From the NCBI RefSeq assembly GCF_026151205.1, contig NC_087082.1, positions 14,789,365 through 14,853,364 of the forward strand: DNA of 64,000 nucleotides. Direction: 5' to 3'. The number at the start of each line of letters is the position of its first letter. Positions within the stretch are counted from its first letter, which is position 1. Origin of the DNA: Bolinopsis microptera. Taxonomy: Eukaryota; Ctenophora; Tentaculata; Lobata; Bolinopsidae. The notes below the pieces were generated by a model that did no database searches, was not told the origin of the DNA, and was given only the letters and a program-made list of their open reading frames with translations. This document shows, piece by piece, positions 13,269-24,426 of the stretch. Both the position numbers and the translations under genes were made by a program.

Positions 13269-13862
13269 ATGAAAGTAATACAACTCACATTTCTTATTAT
13301 TTGTAATATATCTTTTACTAATGATTCACTCATTATGGCCACATAATTCGCATACTCCCTGCACGTCTGCACGCTCACGATATGAAGCATATATAATATA
13401 TAATTATAAGTACATAGCATGAAGTTTAGTAACTTATTGTGCACCCAAATTAAGTAAAATGATCGCAGAATGAGCTAAAAAGCCCTAACGGCTTAGATTG
13501 GCACGTAGATTATTCAGAACTTATTAATTTCGCGTCAGTATATTGCGCACTTGGTCCAGAAAATCTTCTTAAAAATCTTTTGATGATATCGAAATTGGAG
13601 TGCTCTTATGCGCAATAATTTGACCATTTGTCGAGTTTTCCAAGGAGAATTAAAAGAGTTAAATGTTATTGGTTGTTGAGCCGTTCACTTGATTTGTCAT
13701 AGCTGCATTCATTTATCGCCCTAGAACGCTGGTTTTATCGGAAAGATCTTATAAATGAGCGCAGAATATGATCATTGTGCTAAGTGAGCGTGATTGAACT
13801 CAAATGAGTTCAGGATAGTGGGCATTTTTAACATCGCACCATTATCTCTGTATGTGAATTAA

Positions 13863-14081
13863 ACCAGTAAATATTCTGACGATATCATTGGTCACCAAGG
13901 TAACCAATACCAGGTACAAGTTGTCACAAAAACTAAAAAGCCCAACAAGCCTCGCTTGTATGGCGCCGTTGAAAGGTATTGTCGACACTATTTCCACTTT
14001 CCCTGCACAGCTACCCTCCTCATTCCAGGGAACTACCGGCCAGGCAGCACCCTGGTTTACAGTTTACACCGGATAATGTGA
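13863..14081 (+). CDS. possible exon, unrecognised
   Basis: An open frame without a required ATG encodes a basic stretch including VTKTKKPNKPRLYGAVER and ends in TGA. A weak acceptor-like aaaccag precedes it. It could be an unused last exon of the upstream gene or chance. I see no family resemblance. Confidence 0.2.
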   Translation, partial: TSKYSDDIIGHQGNQYQVQVVTKTKKPNKPRLYGAVERYCRHYFHFPCTATLLIPGNYRPGSTLVYSLHRIM

Positions 14082-14320
14082 ACTCACGTGCTACCTAGCA
14101 TCAGTCACGTGACGCACACACATGCGCACAGGTCATGTGACTGTTCAATGCGCAGTCAGCTGAGATAATGAGATTGTGAGAGACCACCTGCTCACAGTAT
14201 CCATCTAGGCAGCCTATTAGCCTCTGGCCACTTCCGGAGCCCACAAAAACCACCACGACTAGGCATGGACTATTAAATTACCGAGTTTTTTCAGCAAGCG
14301 TTTTTATTTTGTGCAGAAAG

Positions 14321-15989
14321 ATGAGTGGTGGTCGTGTGATATGGTATTCGGAGGGTGAGACCTTTTTCTTTGCTGGACATATTTAGATATTTACCATCGA
14401 ACATTACTTTATATGGTAGTGTTACCAAACATTACCCTATATGGTAGTGCTGCCATTGTTAGACAGAATTGTATTTAACATAATATTCTTGTTTAAGATT
14501 ATGCGAATTTGCTCCAGCTGAATTTAGGATGTGCAGCTGAGGCCAATAAATCGTGGTCCGGTAGTTTCATTGCTGTGGCATGTATGTCACAGGCAGATGA
14601 ATATTCGAAGATATCCGAGCAGTCATTATATCAAGGAGCCGATGTAATGGAGCCATCAATCCTGGATATTATAACCAACGATGCCGATCATGATCAATTG
14701 TTGAGGTTATGATGCAGCCACCAAGCCCTGGTGGCACCAAGACCTCTAGGTATTGCTTCTTAATATAAAGTTACCCAGTAACACCAGTTCTGCCGCCCAG
14801 AACAGTCAGAACACCCCTAACACCGCCATCTTGTGATCCGTGGAGATAATAGCTCTACTGAAATGGCTTCATTACAAGGTTTGAAGGTTAACCCACCAGC
14901 AAAAAGCGACTTCTAAAAGCCATCAGGACCATGTATAAATTGTATCTTTAACCACGTCCACCTAAATGGCAGACCAGGTTGAGGCTTGTGACTGACTTCA
15001 CAGGGCACATATCAGCTGTGAACAGTGGCGAGGGACTGTGGTAATATATTCCGTGCAGACTGCAGGCGGAAACTGACCGAGTGTTCAATAATAGCACTTA
15101 GATTTTATCACTCATCTCCTGAGTTGTAGACAGCATTTTATTCTCAGATATGTATTAGCAGATTCTCTTAGCGCACTTAGTGGTGCTATTTTATTTTGAA
15201 TTCTAAACCTATTCTAAAACATAAACCAGCTGTGTGTTATAGGTTAACACTTCAGCCCGGTGTTAATGGTTTCGATTTTGTCCGTTTTTGGAAAATAATA
15301 AAACTAGCTGCCCTAAGGGACTCACTTTATCTTTCTATTAGTATTAGCACCATTATAATAATAGCATGTCTACAAAATTCACTTTAGTTTTACTTCCCAA
15401 TACAATAATACATTCCTTATAGTACGTCTTCTTTAATCCCACTTCAAACTTTCTCTACTAGTACTATAAATCCTCACACTTAATATTACGAAGTTTCTTA
15501 ACACTAACTAAGAGCATGGGAACAAGTTATGAAGTTAAATTAATAACAGTATAACTATAATAACAGCACCTAATTTCAGACAGAACAGAGGTTGGAATGA
15601 GGTTGAGTGAGATGCCGCCAGTCCCTAGATTTAATAGAGACTACCGCACCCCTTCTCCTTCCATCCAGTCTTCTTCTCCTCTCTACAAAGCGTTCGTCCA
15701 GGCGTTCGGGCCCCAGGAGTACGGGCAAGGTAGGACCGCAGCTGAACGTTACGGGCTTGTTGCCAACGCGACCAGCGCTGCAGACAAGGTTTTCTTCGCT
15801 GCGCAGGTGGACAAAAAGGCAGAAAAATATGCACGTGCTATTCCAGTTAACTATGAAAAAGTAAAGAGTCCAAAAACTTCACCCCTGATGGAGAAACGTG
15901 TGATAAACAGTATTACGCACAAGTATAAGTACTACGACTATGAGCTTCCTAAACGGATATACACTGACAAGAGCCTCATGTACGCATAA
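14321..15989 (+). CDS. uncharacterised 147-residue protein, two exons
   Basis: Exon 1 is 14321-14354 (MSGGRVIWYSE plus one base) with donor GTGAGA. Exon 2 is 15580-15989 after acceptor tttcag. Phases agree: one base plus AC makes GAC. The second exon alone could start at ATG 15597, giving 130 residues, but the spliced form preserves the frame and is preferred. The protein is soluble, with a Ser/Pro-rich segment (RTPSPS), a middle with YGLVANATSAADKVFF and a basic, Tyr-rich end (KYKYYDYELPKRIY). There is no signal peptide or membrane segment. I do not recognise the family. Short, Tyr/Lys-rich proteins of this look occur among axonemal proteins, but that is only a suggestion. Confidence 0.6.
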
Positions 15990-16916
15990 ACTGAAAAGTC
16001 GTTACTTTACTCCTGACAATAGCTGCTGAGATACTGATATTCTTATATACATATTATATTACCATATATAGTGATACCCTAATGATATTACCGTATATGG
16101 CAATGTTACCTTGACAATATTACCGTATATGGCAGGAAAACTCTACCATTTATGAGTATCACGTGATATTTAAAAAGGGTAGAACTAGATTAACCAGCAC
16201 TAGTAGGTAGTGTTTTATAAACTATAACTTAGATAATATTTTGATTCCAAAACATTAAATCACTTATTTCTTGTTTTTTTCTAGATATTCGATATATGAT
16301 GACCTTATTAGTTATTATGAAGGCGGTATGAAGGCGGTGTTGTGTGAATTTGTGCATGACTTTGATTATGTTTAAGCGTCAATTTTCTTATAGGATTTTT
16401 GTTTTAAATATCGAGAGAAGGTTACCTTTTTGCTTGAACTGCATGGTTTGATTATGATTCTTTCAGAAAGAATGCATTTTATTTTTGTTGATAAGTGAAA
16501 GCCGAACTATTTTCATTTGTCACGTGTCACTTATAGAAGTATACAGGTAGGGAGGTAACTTATTTTGACACGTGTACTTTATTAGCAGGGAAGTGTTAAA
16601 AGATTATCGGGAATTCAAAAAAGTTAGGACTGGCACCTTATAGGGAGGCGGCATTTTTCCGCATTTAGATGTTTTTAAAGAAACAAATATCCAATTATTG
16701 TATCACCCTGTCCACTTTAACGTTAGGTCGACGCGGACAAAAATATCTAGGGTACAAAAAATAAGTCCCTGTGGGTTTAGAATACTTCATCGCACCAATA
16801 TTAACAAAGTTACGAGTAGTAAGCAAGAGTGATTCCGGGTTTTGATTGTTCAATACTGGAATTAGAATCTGGTTGAATAACCACGGTCACGTATAAAACA
16901 AATATGTCTCATCTCT
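15990..16916. other. intergenic region, no gene recognised
   Basis: AT-rich sequence after the stop of the 147-residue protein gene. Short variants of gatattaccgtatatggcaa recur near 16083-16136. Nothing else is supportable. Confidence 0.5.
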
Positions 16917-16927
16917 CCACCAGTAGT

Positions 16928-17240
16928 AATAATAATAATTTGGTCGACCGCAGTCGGGGAGCCGATTTCCCTGTCTAATCGCATTTCGGCCACGGTCCTT
17001 TCGGTACAGATTTCCCTGCAGTATAGTCGGGACGCAACCCCAGGCATATACACTCGTGTTACTGTTAAATTCACAGCTCTAATGAAAGCCACTACCATTT
17101 ACACCATGGTTTGGTGAGTGACGGCTGCCCTTCAGTTTTTGAGATTTTGGCCCAACTGGGATTCGAACTCGCAACGTCCTGGCCAGTAGACAGGCGGATT
17201 AACCGACTGAGCCACTGAGCCAACCAACTGAGCCACTGAG
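16928..17240 (-). repeat. tRNA-derived SINE with 11-bp target duplication
   Basis: On the minus strand the head carries A-box-like tggctcagtcgg and B-box-like gagttcgaatccc, followed by a unique body and an (ATT)n tail. It is bounded by an exact 11-bp duplication ccaccagtagt at 16917-16927 and 17241-17251, which proves retroposition. The 5' end shows two copies of a ggctcagtggctcag motif, a duplicated head. The fold lacks a plausible acceptor stem, so it is not called a tRNA gene. Confidence 0.85.
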
Positions 17241-17578
17241 CCACCAGTAGTGGCAGTATCTATAAAAATACTATAAGTATAAGATATAGATCTGTTCATT
17301 TTATTATGAAAAAAGTAAATTTAAAATATTATAATTATATCGGAAATATAAAGGGTCAATATGATATTTCCATGTCACCATCACTGTAAAGCCATATCAG
17401 GTGAGGACTAGTTTTCTAAAAGCATTTCTGTGCATGAATGTGTTGTCCATATTCACGCGAACCACCCCAATGATAATTTATAAGTAGAATTAACTAACTA
17501 GAGCATATATAGACATAAGATATTGTTCGGATATTTTCAGTTTCTAACCATCATGATGTCCTATATACTGTCCACTCT

Positions 17579-18420
17579 TCACTCCAGCAGATTGGGTTCT
17601 GATCTGGACTTTAAAGCCGATTGTAGACCCTCCTCCGCTAATCCAGGGAGACGAGAAGGGTCTGAGTTAAACCTCTCTGATCTAGTACGAGCAGCTCCTA
17701 CTGGAGCCAAGTAACCATTAGTAGACTCAACTGTCTCTGATGGTCCACTAGTCTCAGTTTCTAAACTCTGGTAGATGTGCTCCTCTTCTCCAGGCGAACT
17801 GTCCTCTGGATCCTGACCAGTGCTCGTCTCTTCCTCTCCAGTGGGGTTTTCCTGATGTTGCTTCAACACACTCCTCACCGTGTTCCCCCACATAACTCTA
17901 GCTGTAGAGCTGCAGTCCCCGTTCTGCTCTCTTCTCTCCCCAGATTCTGTCACTGTGGGAGTTTACTGTACTCAGAGGCAGTGTAAAGGGGAGTTTGGTT
18001 AGATACCTGGATGATATGAGAGTGGGTCACGACGGGAGAGGCGACTACAGGTATTATCTGGAAGGGAGGGATAGCGTACTGGGCGAGGGGTTGAAAAGAG
18101 GACTGCACAATGTTTAGTACTGGCTGGCTACCGGAGGACTGCACCATGTTTAGTACTGGCTGGCTACCGGAAGACTGCACCATATTCACATAGAGTGGGA
18201 CTTGGTGTGGGATAGAGGTTGTCGGTGTGACAGGTGGAGGTGGCGGAGGTGGTGCTGTTGGTTCCAGAGCTTGCGCTGTCTCTTGTGCACCAGAGGGTCC
18301 CTCCTCTTTAGAAATGTGCTGCGTGTCAGTGGTCCGACTTGGGTTATTTGTCGGTACCGGCTGCAGGCTGGTACTTTTCTGAATCGTCCTTTTTTTTCCT
18401 CGTGTAGTATATGATCGCCC
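17579..18420 (-). CDS. proline-rich, tyrosine-motif cytoplasmic tail; frame break
   Basis: A last exon begins at 18420 after acceptor gtttcag. The first frame runs 157 codons to a stop at 17950. It contains a polyproline run, a tandem repeat of NMVQSSGSQPVL and ends LYTASEYSKLPQ. A second frame (17953 to 17579) continues immediately with protein-like sequence: EEEHIYQSLETE, NGYLAPVGAAR and SEPNLLE. The two frames overlap only within a short window containing a CCC run, so one missing base there would join them. YxxL and NGYLAP-type motifs suggest SH2-binding sites of a receptor or adaptor tail (inference). Upstream exons with a membrane segment were not found. It may be a pseudogene, an allele or an assembly error. 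Confidence 0.5.
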
Positions 18421-18798
18421 CTGAAACGTTATATTTCCACTGTTAAAATATTTAACATTAAATTTTATCAACGTCAAATGACTCTACAATTATAAATTAT
18501 GATTTGAGTTTGACAAGGTCTCAGATGACACAGCTAGGAGATCCAGCAAGATTTGACATATTTCTACCGTCCACAAGCACATTTCGTGAAGCAATGACTG
18601 ATCCTCATTTTTGCATAAGCACGCATATAAGCTATATGTCAAACTTAATGTGTGCTTGTGATGGAGCACATGTTTGCTTATTGTATTATGACTCAATCAA
18701 ATGGGCGGCGCTCAGCCTGTCATTCCGCAGCAGCTTTATGTTCATGAACACTGTGATCAGCCTGGTATGGGGTCCCCAACTAAATTACAATTACACAA

Positions 18799-18885
18799 TT
18801 TAATGCAATTTTACAGTTCAATTTTACAGTTCAATTTTACAGTTCAATTTTACAGTTCAATTTTACAGTTAAATTTTACAGATAT
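18799..18885. repeat. 13-bp minisatellite
   Basis: Six or so tandem copies of cagttcaatttta. It is intergenic, between the tyrosine-motif exon and the Ig gene. Confidence 0.85.
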
Positions 18886-19859
18886 TTCCGAGATTGTGTA
18901 ATAAGTTATTATAGTAAGAAATCATTTATTCTCACAAGTAATACCTTATCAGTTATCGGACCTTATTTGAACGGACATTAATTTAACCTTTATTATGTTG
19001 ATTTTGGAGGAGTGAATCATGGTCGCGTCGGGGTGGCTCGTTTTATAAACGGAAAGGATTACACAATTATCGGATGGTGATCGTGTTAAGAGACCTAGCC
19101 ACTAACTGACTAACAATAGCCTAGCCATGCTATAACTGATAATACAAATAGTTCTTCAACTTACTCTTAACGGACACAATATTATATAACAATAATTATA
19201 ATATATTATATGTTACGGTCATCAAGAGGGTGAGGATTCCATGATCACGATTCAGGTGCATAGTAGCTAAAACGCCTGCTAGTCGCCTTTGCAGTTTAGA
19301 GAACTTAGGTATCTTCATAAGTAGATTGCTTGTTAGTCTTGTTTTGGTTTCTTTGACAGCCATATCATCTTTATTCAGTTGAAGTTGAACCAACTCCTGT
19401 TACTGTTAGTGTTATAAAATTAAATAATAGATCACAATGGTAAATAATTCACAAGCACGTTTCGAGAAGCAATGTGAATGATTCCTCACTCATCTGTTTG
19501 TACCGGTCCATCACCTTTGTAATCATTAAGTCTGTACAATTATTTTCTCAGCAGCCATAAATTCTCCTTTTTCTTTCTATCCAGTTGAATCAAGCGTTCT
19601 AAAAGTAAAGGGCTCAATTTACCGACTTTTGTATTTTAAAATTACTGCATTTTATTTCGAGGCAGCCTTAAATTTTGACTTTTAAATGATGCATATTATT
19701 CACATTCACAATGTCGCTATAAAACTGCCAAAGGCAAATTATTTTCTGTCATTTACTTTTATGATCAGTTACCTATAAGTATAACAGTTACAGCCAAGAA
19801 TATTTTTTATATTATTCAATAGTTAACCCAATAGATATCGTAGAAAAGGTAAAGTTGAG

Positions 19860-20930
19860 ATGATCTATTCATTAGCAGTAATGCTTATTGTCGCATCACT
19901 GGACAACGTAAAATCTGGTAACGAATCTCACTTTGTCCAACAGCCCTATAAAATCCCTTAATCTCTTAAGAGTTTCTAAATCGCTAGTTCCCACAAAGCC
20001 CCAACTTAACAAGTTTCAATCTACGAAGATAGGTTCCTGCAGGATAAGGAAAATAAAGTGCAACAATTGTAAGAATCATTGCTGATTGCATGTCTGAATT
20101 TTGAAGGAGCCAATACACAATATCAGCAACAGATGATCAGGTTTGGCGTAAAACTAACTAACAAGCAAATTTTCAGTGGAATATTTTACGGATTTGTTAG
20201 TGACTGCCAACACGTTTGACGTGATCGGGTTTTTGGGGAAAGCAGTTACAATGAAAGCCACTGTGAGCTACCCTCGCCTCATCGCAGATTACATAACTTG
20301 GATAAAGATGCAAGGGGACATGCCCGAGGACGGCCGAATACAGATAACATTCGATCTCAAAACAAATGAGTCTAGTCTCCGTATAAATGAGTTGCAGTAT
20401 GACGATGCGGGCACCTACTACTGTACTGTCATGATGACGGGAGTCAGCAAGAGCGTCGGTATAACACTGAGCGTCGTCGGTAAGTGCCTTCAGAGTAAAT
20501 ATAAATTGATTAGCAAAATATGTGATTGTGATGATTTTAGTAATAAAGTAAAAAATGTAATATTGGTATCACGTAATTTAATCATAATGTCCGATCAATT
20601 AACGTCCGATAGGTAGGTGCAGCATAATCAAAAATACTGCATGCGTTTTCGTTAGAGCACGATCCTCTCATTTCTGATCAATAAATCATAACTCTGTCCA
20701 CTAGATTAAGATATGCATAGCTAACAATTTATTAATTATTTGTTATAGATATGGCTTTACTGAGCCAAGAAAAATGAATAAGATTCCTTTCTTTTACTAA
20801 ATTTACTTCCCCACCAGAAGAAGACGAGATTGAACACGGAGACAACAACAACTACTCTTACGCAGTAACAGAAAAAATCAGCTCAATCCTTCTTTTTGGA
20901 CTCCTGTTTGCTTTGAACATGAACAATTAA
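19860..20930 (+). CDS. small secreted/GPI-anchored single-Ig-domain protein
   Basis: Three exons: 19860-19917, 20177-20479, 20818-20930. All junctions are phase 1, the usual arrangement for Ig modules, giving 157 residues. Exon 1 encodes a signal peptide (MIYSLAVMLIVASL). Exon 2 encodes one Ig fold, with W in YITWIKM, the DDAGTYYC motif and a G strand SVGITLSVV. The B-strand Cys expected in TMKATVS is absent, so the canonical disulphide cannot form. Exon 3 encodes a hydrophilic stalk, then a hydrophobic end (SSILLFGLLFAL) with almost no cytoplasmic residues, which fits a GPI-attachment signal. A cell-surface recognition or adhesion role is inferred. The family cannot be named more closely. 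Confidence 0.75.
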
Positions 20931-22736
20931 ACTTTTAGTAATAGTGGACTGGAAATGTCGTAGTCGTACGGTATAAAAACTACTTTAACGTATTTTTTAA
21001 TCGAAATGTTGGAGAAATGAACTTAAACTTTCAAGCATGAATGAAAATATATATTTATATCATTATTCTATACTAATATATTTTAAACATAACGAAATCT
21101 TTCCGGCATACAACACAACAAAAAATAACCAAAAACTGACGCTTCGATGTGAACTATTTCAATTCAGCTTGCAAATGAAGTTGAAAACTCGCGAATTTTA
21201 TTTGCATGGTTACAGAAAAAGAATATGTTAATTTTGAGAATCTTGTCATTTTATGTTTTAGAATTTGTATATTTAATTTTATATATTAAGTTTTCCTTTA
21301 TTATATCTAGTAATTTATATTCAGTAATAGTCGTGGGGTGTGAATTGAAGATTCCAAATGATCATGGCGATTGGCGCAGGCGCGCAGCATTCGCCAAAAT
21401 ATACACATATCTGTGTACATTGTACATGCTTAATACTTATCCTTTTTATATGAGTAAGCGCAAGCTCTGTAGCGCGATGCACTACTGGCCGCGCAAGCTG
21501 TGGGACTGTAATTGATTCACCTTGTCAATCATTCGCAGCTCGGTATACGAGGCCGGGGAGGCCCAGTGGTTCATTTTGCCGATCTACCGAAGTGGTGTCA
21601 TACGTTGTATGACCCGCCGCGCACGATCGAGTGCGCGGCTCCCGGCTGACTGTATCGTAGAAACTCTACAGTAAAACGACAATGGGGTCACAACTACTAC
21701 TACTAGCTATAGTGAAACGACAATAGGGGTCATGATGTGTCACGTGATACCACCGAAGTGTGGTTGCGAGAAGAATTATTTGATGCGCGGCGCGGCCCAG
21801 TATAGTGCATCGCACTACAAGATTGTAAAATTAAAAGTAAGCTATACCAATGTATTTTTACGCTGATTTCAAATAAAACCTAATAAGTAGCATACAAATC
21901 ATTTCTTGGCAAGTTATGAGCAAATGACCGTTTTTGTCGGACGCGTGCACGTGACAGGCTTGTAAAACGTTATTTGAGCTGCAATGTAAGTGTATATGGT
22001 ATATGCTTTAAAAACGATTCAAGCTAGTTTTGGTTTTAGAGTATGAATCAGGAATCTAATCGTGAATTCATAATATAAAGATTTGAAGTAAAAAGTTTTG
22101 CACCTTAATTTTAAATAATTTACTATTAAAATTTTCGAAATTGAAATCAATAATTACTTTTACAAATCACAAATGTACACAAAACATTTGTAAAAAATGT
22201 AATTGCGATCATTTGGGGTCTTTTTGAAAAAACAATTTTAAAAATTTGGGCGAGCAATTTAGTGGGAACAATATAAATTTAACAAATGATACTTGTCTAC
22301 ATTTCTTCGAATTGGCGCGCGCAGCGCAACTTTCTTCTCAAAATATTGGCCCAAGGCAAGGTTCTACAAATCAGCACCTTGTCTCGGGTACGGTCAGTTT
22401 ACTTACAATAAACAACATATTATGCTTGGGTCAAAACGTACAAAGTAGGACCCATTGAAATGCCTAAGCCGCGCGTCTTACAAGATAATCATTAAACAAT
22501 TGTCGATTGTTTAATTCCTGTTGGCTATTAAATTCCTAATTACATGGATGTACATTCTGCAGCCACATGAATACATGACAATGAACCCAAAAGTACCATA
22601 CTATAACACATTTATGGTTTAGCGATTCATGATTTATGGATTAAAAATGTTAAAATTGTAAATATCTGCTGTAAAATCATTAAAATTGTTTTATTCATGA
22701 TCAATGATCGATTGTTTTTATGCATAATACAATTTA
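20931..22736. other. intergenic region, no gene recognised
   Basis: Contains a GC-richer patch at about 21360-21640 with a tRNA-like phrase (ggcccagtggttca) that may be a decayed SINE. The remainder is AT-rich with no convincing ORF. Confidence 0.45.
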
Positions 22737-23018
22737 GTTGTGCGCCTGTCATGTCCTTCGTACGTATTCAGTTTACTATTATAAATACGCACACCTTTTA
22801 AACCCTTCATGCGGTGTTAAAACATGTTTAAGGGTGACGCGCATAAACTATTTAATCCATTTAAAAATATTCCTTTACAAACGTATAAAAATTCTCAACT
22901 TTTGATAATTTTGGTGATTATGGTACGTGATTTTGTTAATTTATAATACATCTACTCCCAGACCTTAAATGATCGAAAGTAAACTGAAGACGTACAAAGG
23001 ACATGACAGGCACACAAC
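22737..23018. mobile_element. 282-bp TIR MITE with TA target
   Basis: Inverted ends of about 40 bp start GTTGTGCGCCTGTCATGTCC on the left and GTTGTGTGCCTGTCATGTCC inward from the right. They are flanked by TA on both sides. No coding sequence is present. Tc1/mariner-type mobilisation is the likely origin. Confidence 0.8.
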
Positions 23019-23104
23019 TATATTAATTTCATACAATAGAAATTTATTGTAAATAATATTTTGGGAGATAAAATTATTAGTACTATCAACTATATTTTTT
23101 ATTC

Positions 23105-23190
23105 GCTTAGCTGGTTTAGTGGTATAAATCTGTTTTAGTGGTATAAATTTGGTTTAGTGGTATAAATCTGGTTTAGTAGTCTAAATCAGG
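23105..23190. repeat. short tandem repeat tggtttagtggtataaat
   Basis: About four degenerate copies of an 18-23-bp unit lie next to a tRNA-like SINE head. Confidence 0.7.
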
Positions 23191-23204
23191 CAGTAAGGTA
23201 GTAC

Positions 23205-23305
23205 GTTTCGTGAAAAGTCAGGGTGAGATGTGCCGTGACCGAAAATTGAACCCACGACCTCCTCATAATCGCTCGGTTATTATACCATTTAGCTATCTCT
23301 CCGAC
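23205..23305 (-). repeat. tRNA-like SINE fragment
   Basis: The minus strand carries A-box-like tagctaaatgg and B-box-like gggttcaattttc at tRNA spacing. Stem pairing is poor and the B box is mutated, so it is read as a SINE relic and not a tRNA gene. Confidence 0.5.
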
Positions 23306-23583
23306 AATTCAGCCACAATAATTCGATACTTGTAATACAAACTAATTGCCATATAACTATACTTTATCCTACTATATTATGTATTGAGAGGAATTCCCGT
23401 GGGACCTCAAATTACTATGTAATCAGAACGTTTATATTTATGATTCACGGTCTTTTGTTGAATTGTAAAAATGCTCAATATAACATGGAGCTTCACTGCT
23501 TTATCAATCCGGGCAGGCACCGGGGGGTATACATCCCAACACCTCTGGTCGGGACATAGTGTTGGGCTACTTCAGATATGGTC

Positions 23584-23645
23584 ATGAAGAGAATTGGTGC
23601 CATGTATAGAAGTAAAGCACTGCTACCCATTAAATATAGGAAAAC
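23584..23645 (+). pseudogene. LINE reverse transcriptase fragment
   Basis: Translates to KRIGAMYRSKALLPIKYRK, matching the same segment (KRIGAMYRSKKLLPLKFRK) of the LINE ORF at 37491-39041. Only about 20 codons survive. It shows that the family has been active repeatedly here. Confidence 0.8.
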
Positions 23646-24426
23646 TAGCAGTTCCTTTCCTTAATTTTCTGTCTTCTTAATGCTTTAATGTCTCGCAATA
23701 AAATATTTTACAACCTTGTTTGATCACACTTCTAGAGCATAAGCAGTCTTGAAAGCTAAGTGGTCGCTCACTTACCTACTTATAGTGGCGCTCAACCTTC
23801 TTAATTCGTGTAAAATACTTCGAACCAGCCACCATTACCCAAACTAAATGAAACAAAATCACTGTACAAGTTTTACAAAAAAAACACCATATATACGATG
23901 GGCACATAGCTCACTCCACACTATGCTCTGTCAAATATATACACCCCTCCCAACTCTCTAACCTGAGTGGTTCCCGCCCCACCAAATCATCTGCATGGTG
24001 ACGTCAACAGACAGGATAGTACCAAATATGTTAACATAAGATGAAAACAGCCCAGTGGTTCTTAGGATGAAGCTCCAAGAATGGCCTTTAATTTCAAACA
24101 CAACTTCAATCACAACGACCGGAGTCGGTATTTTTCTAGGATAATTTTGGGTAATCGCGTCGAATTTACTTGAATTGATTTAGATTTTGGACTGGACTGA
24201 GAACTATGGTCACAGCAAATTGGACGATTTAGAGACAGTAATTTAGCGATGCCGGGGTAAAGCTACCGACATAATATGGTAAATATTATAAGTATATCAG
24301 GAAAATCGTTACTACAAAACAGGTACGATGTAAAAACATTGGGGGACAAAGTGGCCACGACTGGCAGGCCAAAATGGAGGAGGAGCCCCGTACTTGATCA
24401 GGAACTGACGAAACTTCGTGTTCCGT

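Noticed and set aside
15607..15864. Overlapping second frame within the 147-residue protein exon
   Set aside because: Basic, Leu/Arg-rich shadow with no support from splicing phase.
17150..17240. Candidate tRNA gene on the minus strand
   Set aside because: Acceptor stem does not pair, and the exact target duplication and ATT tail show it is a SINE.
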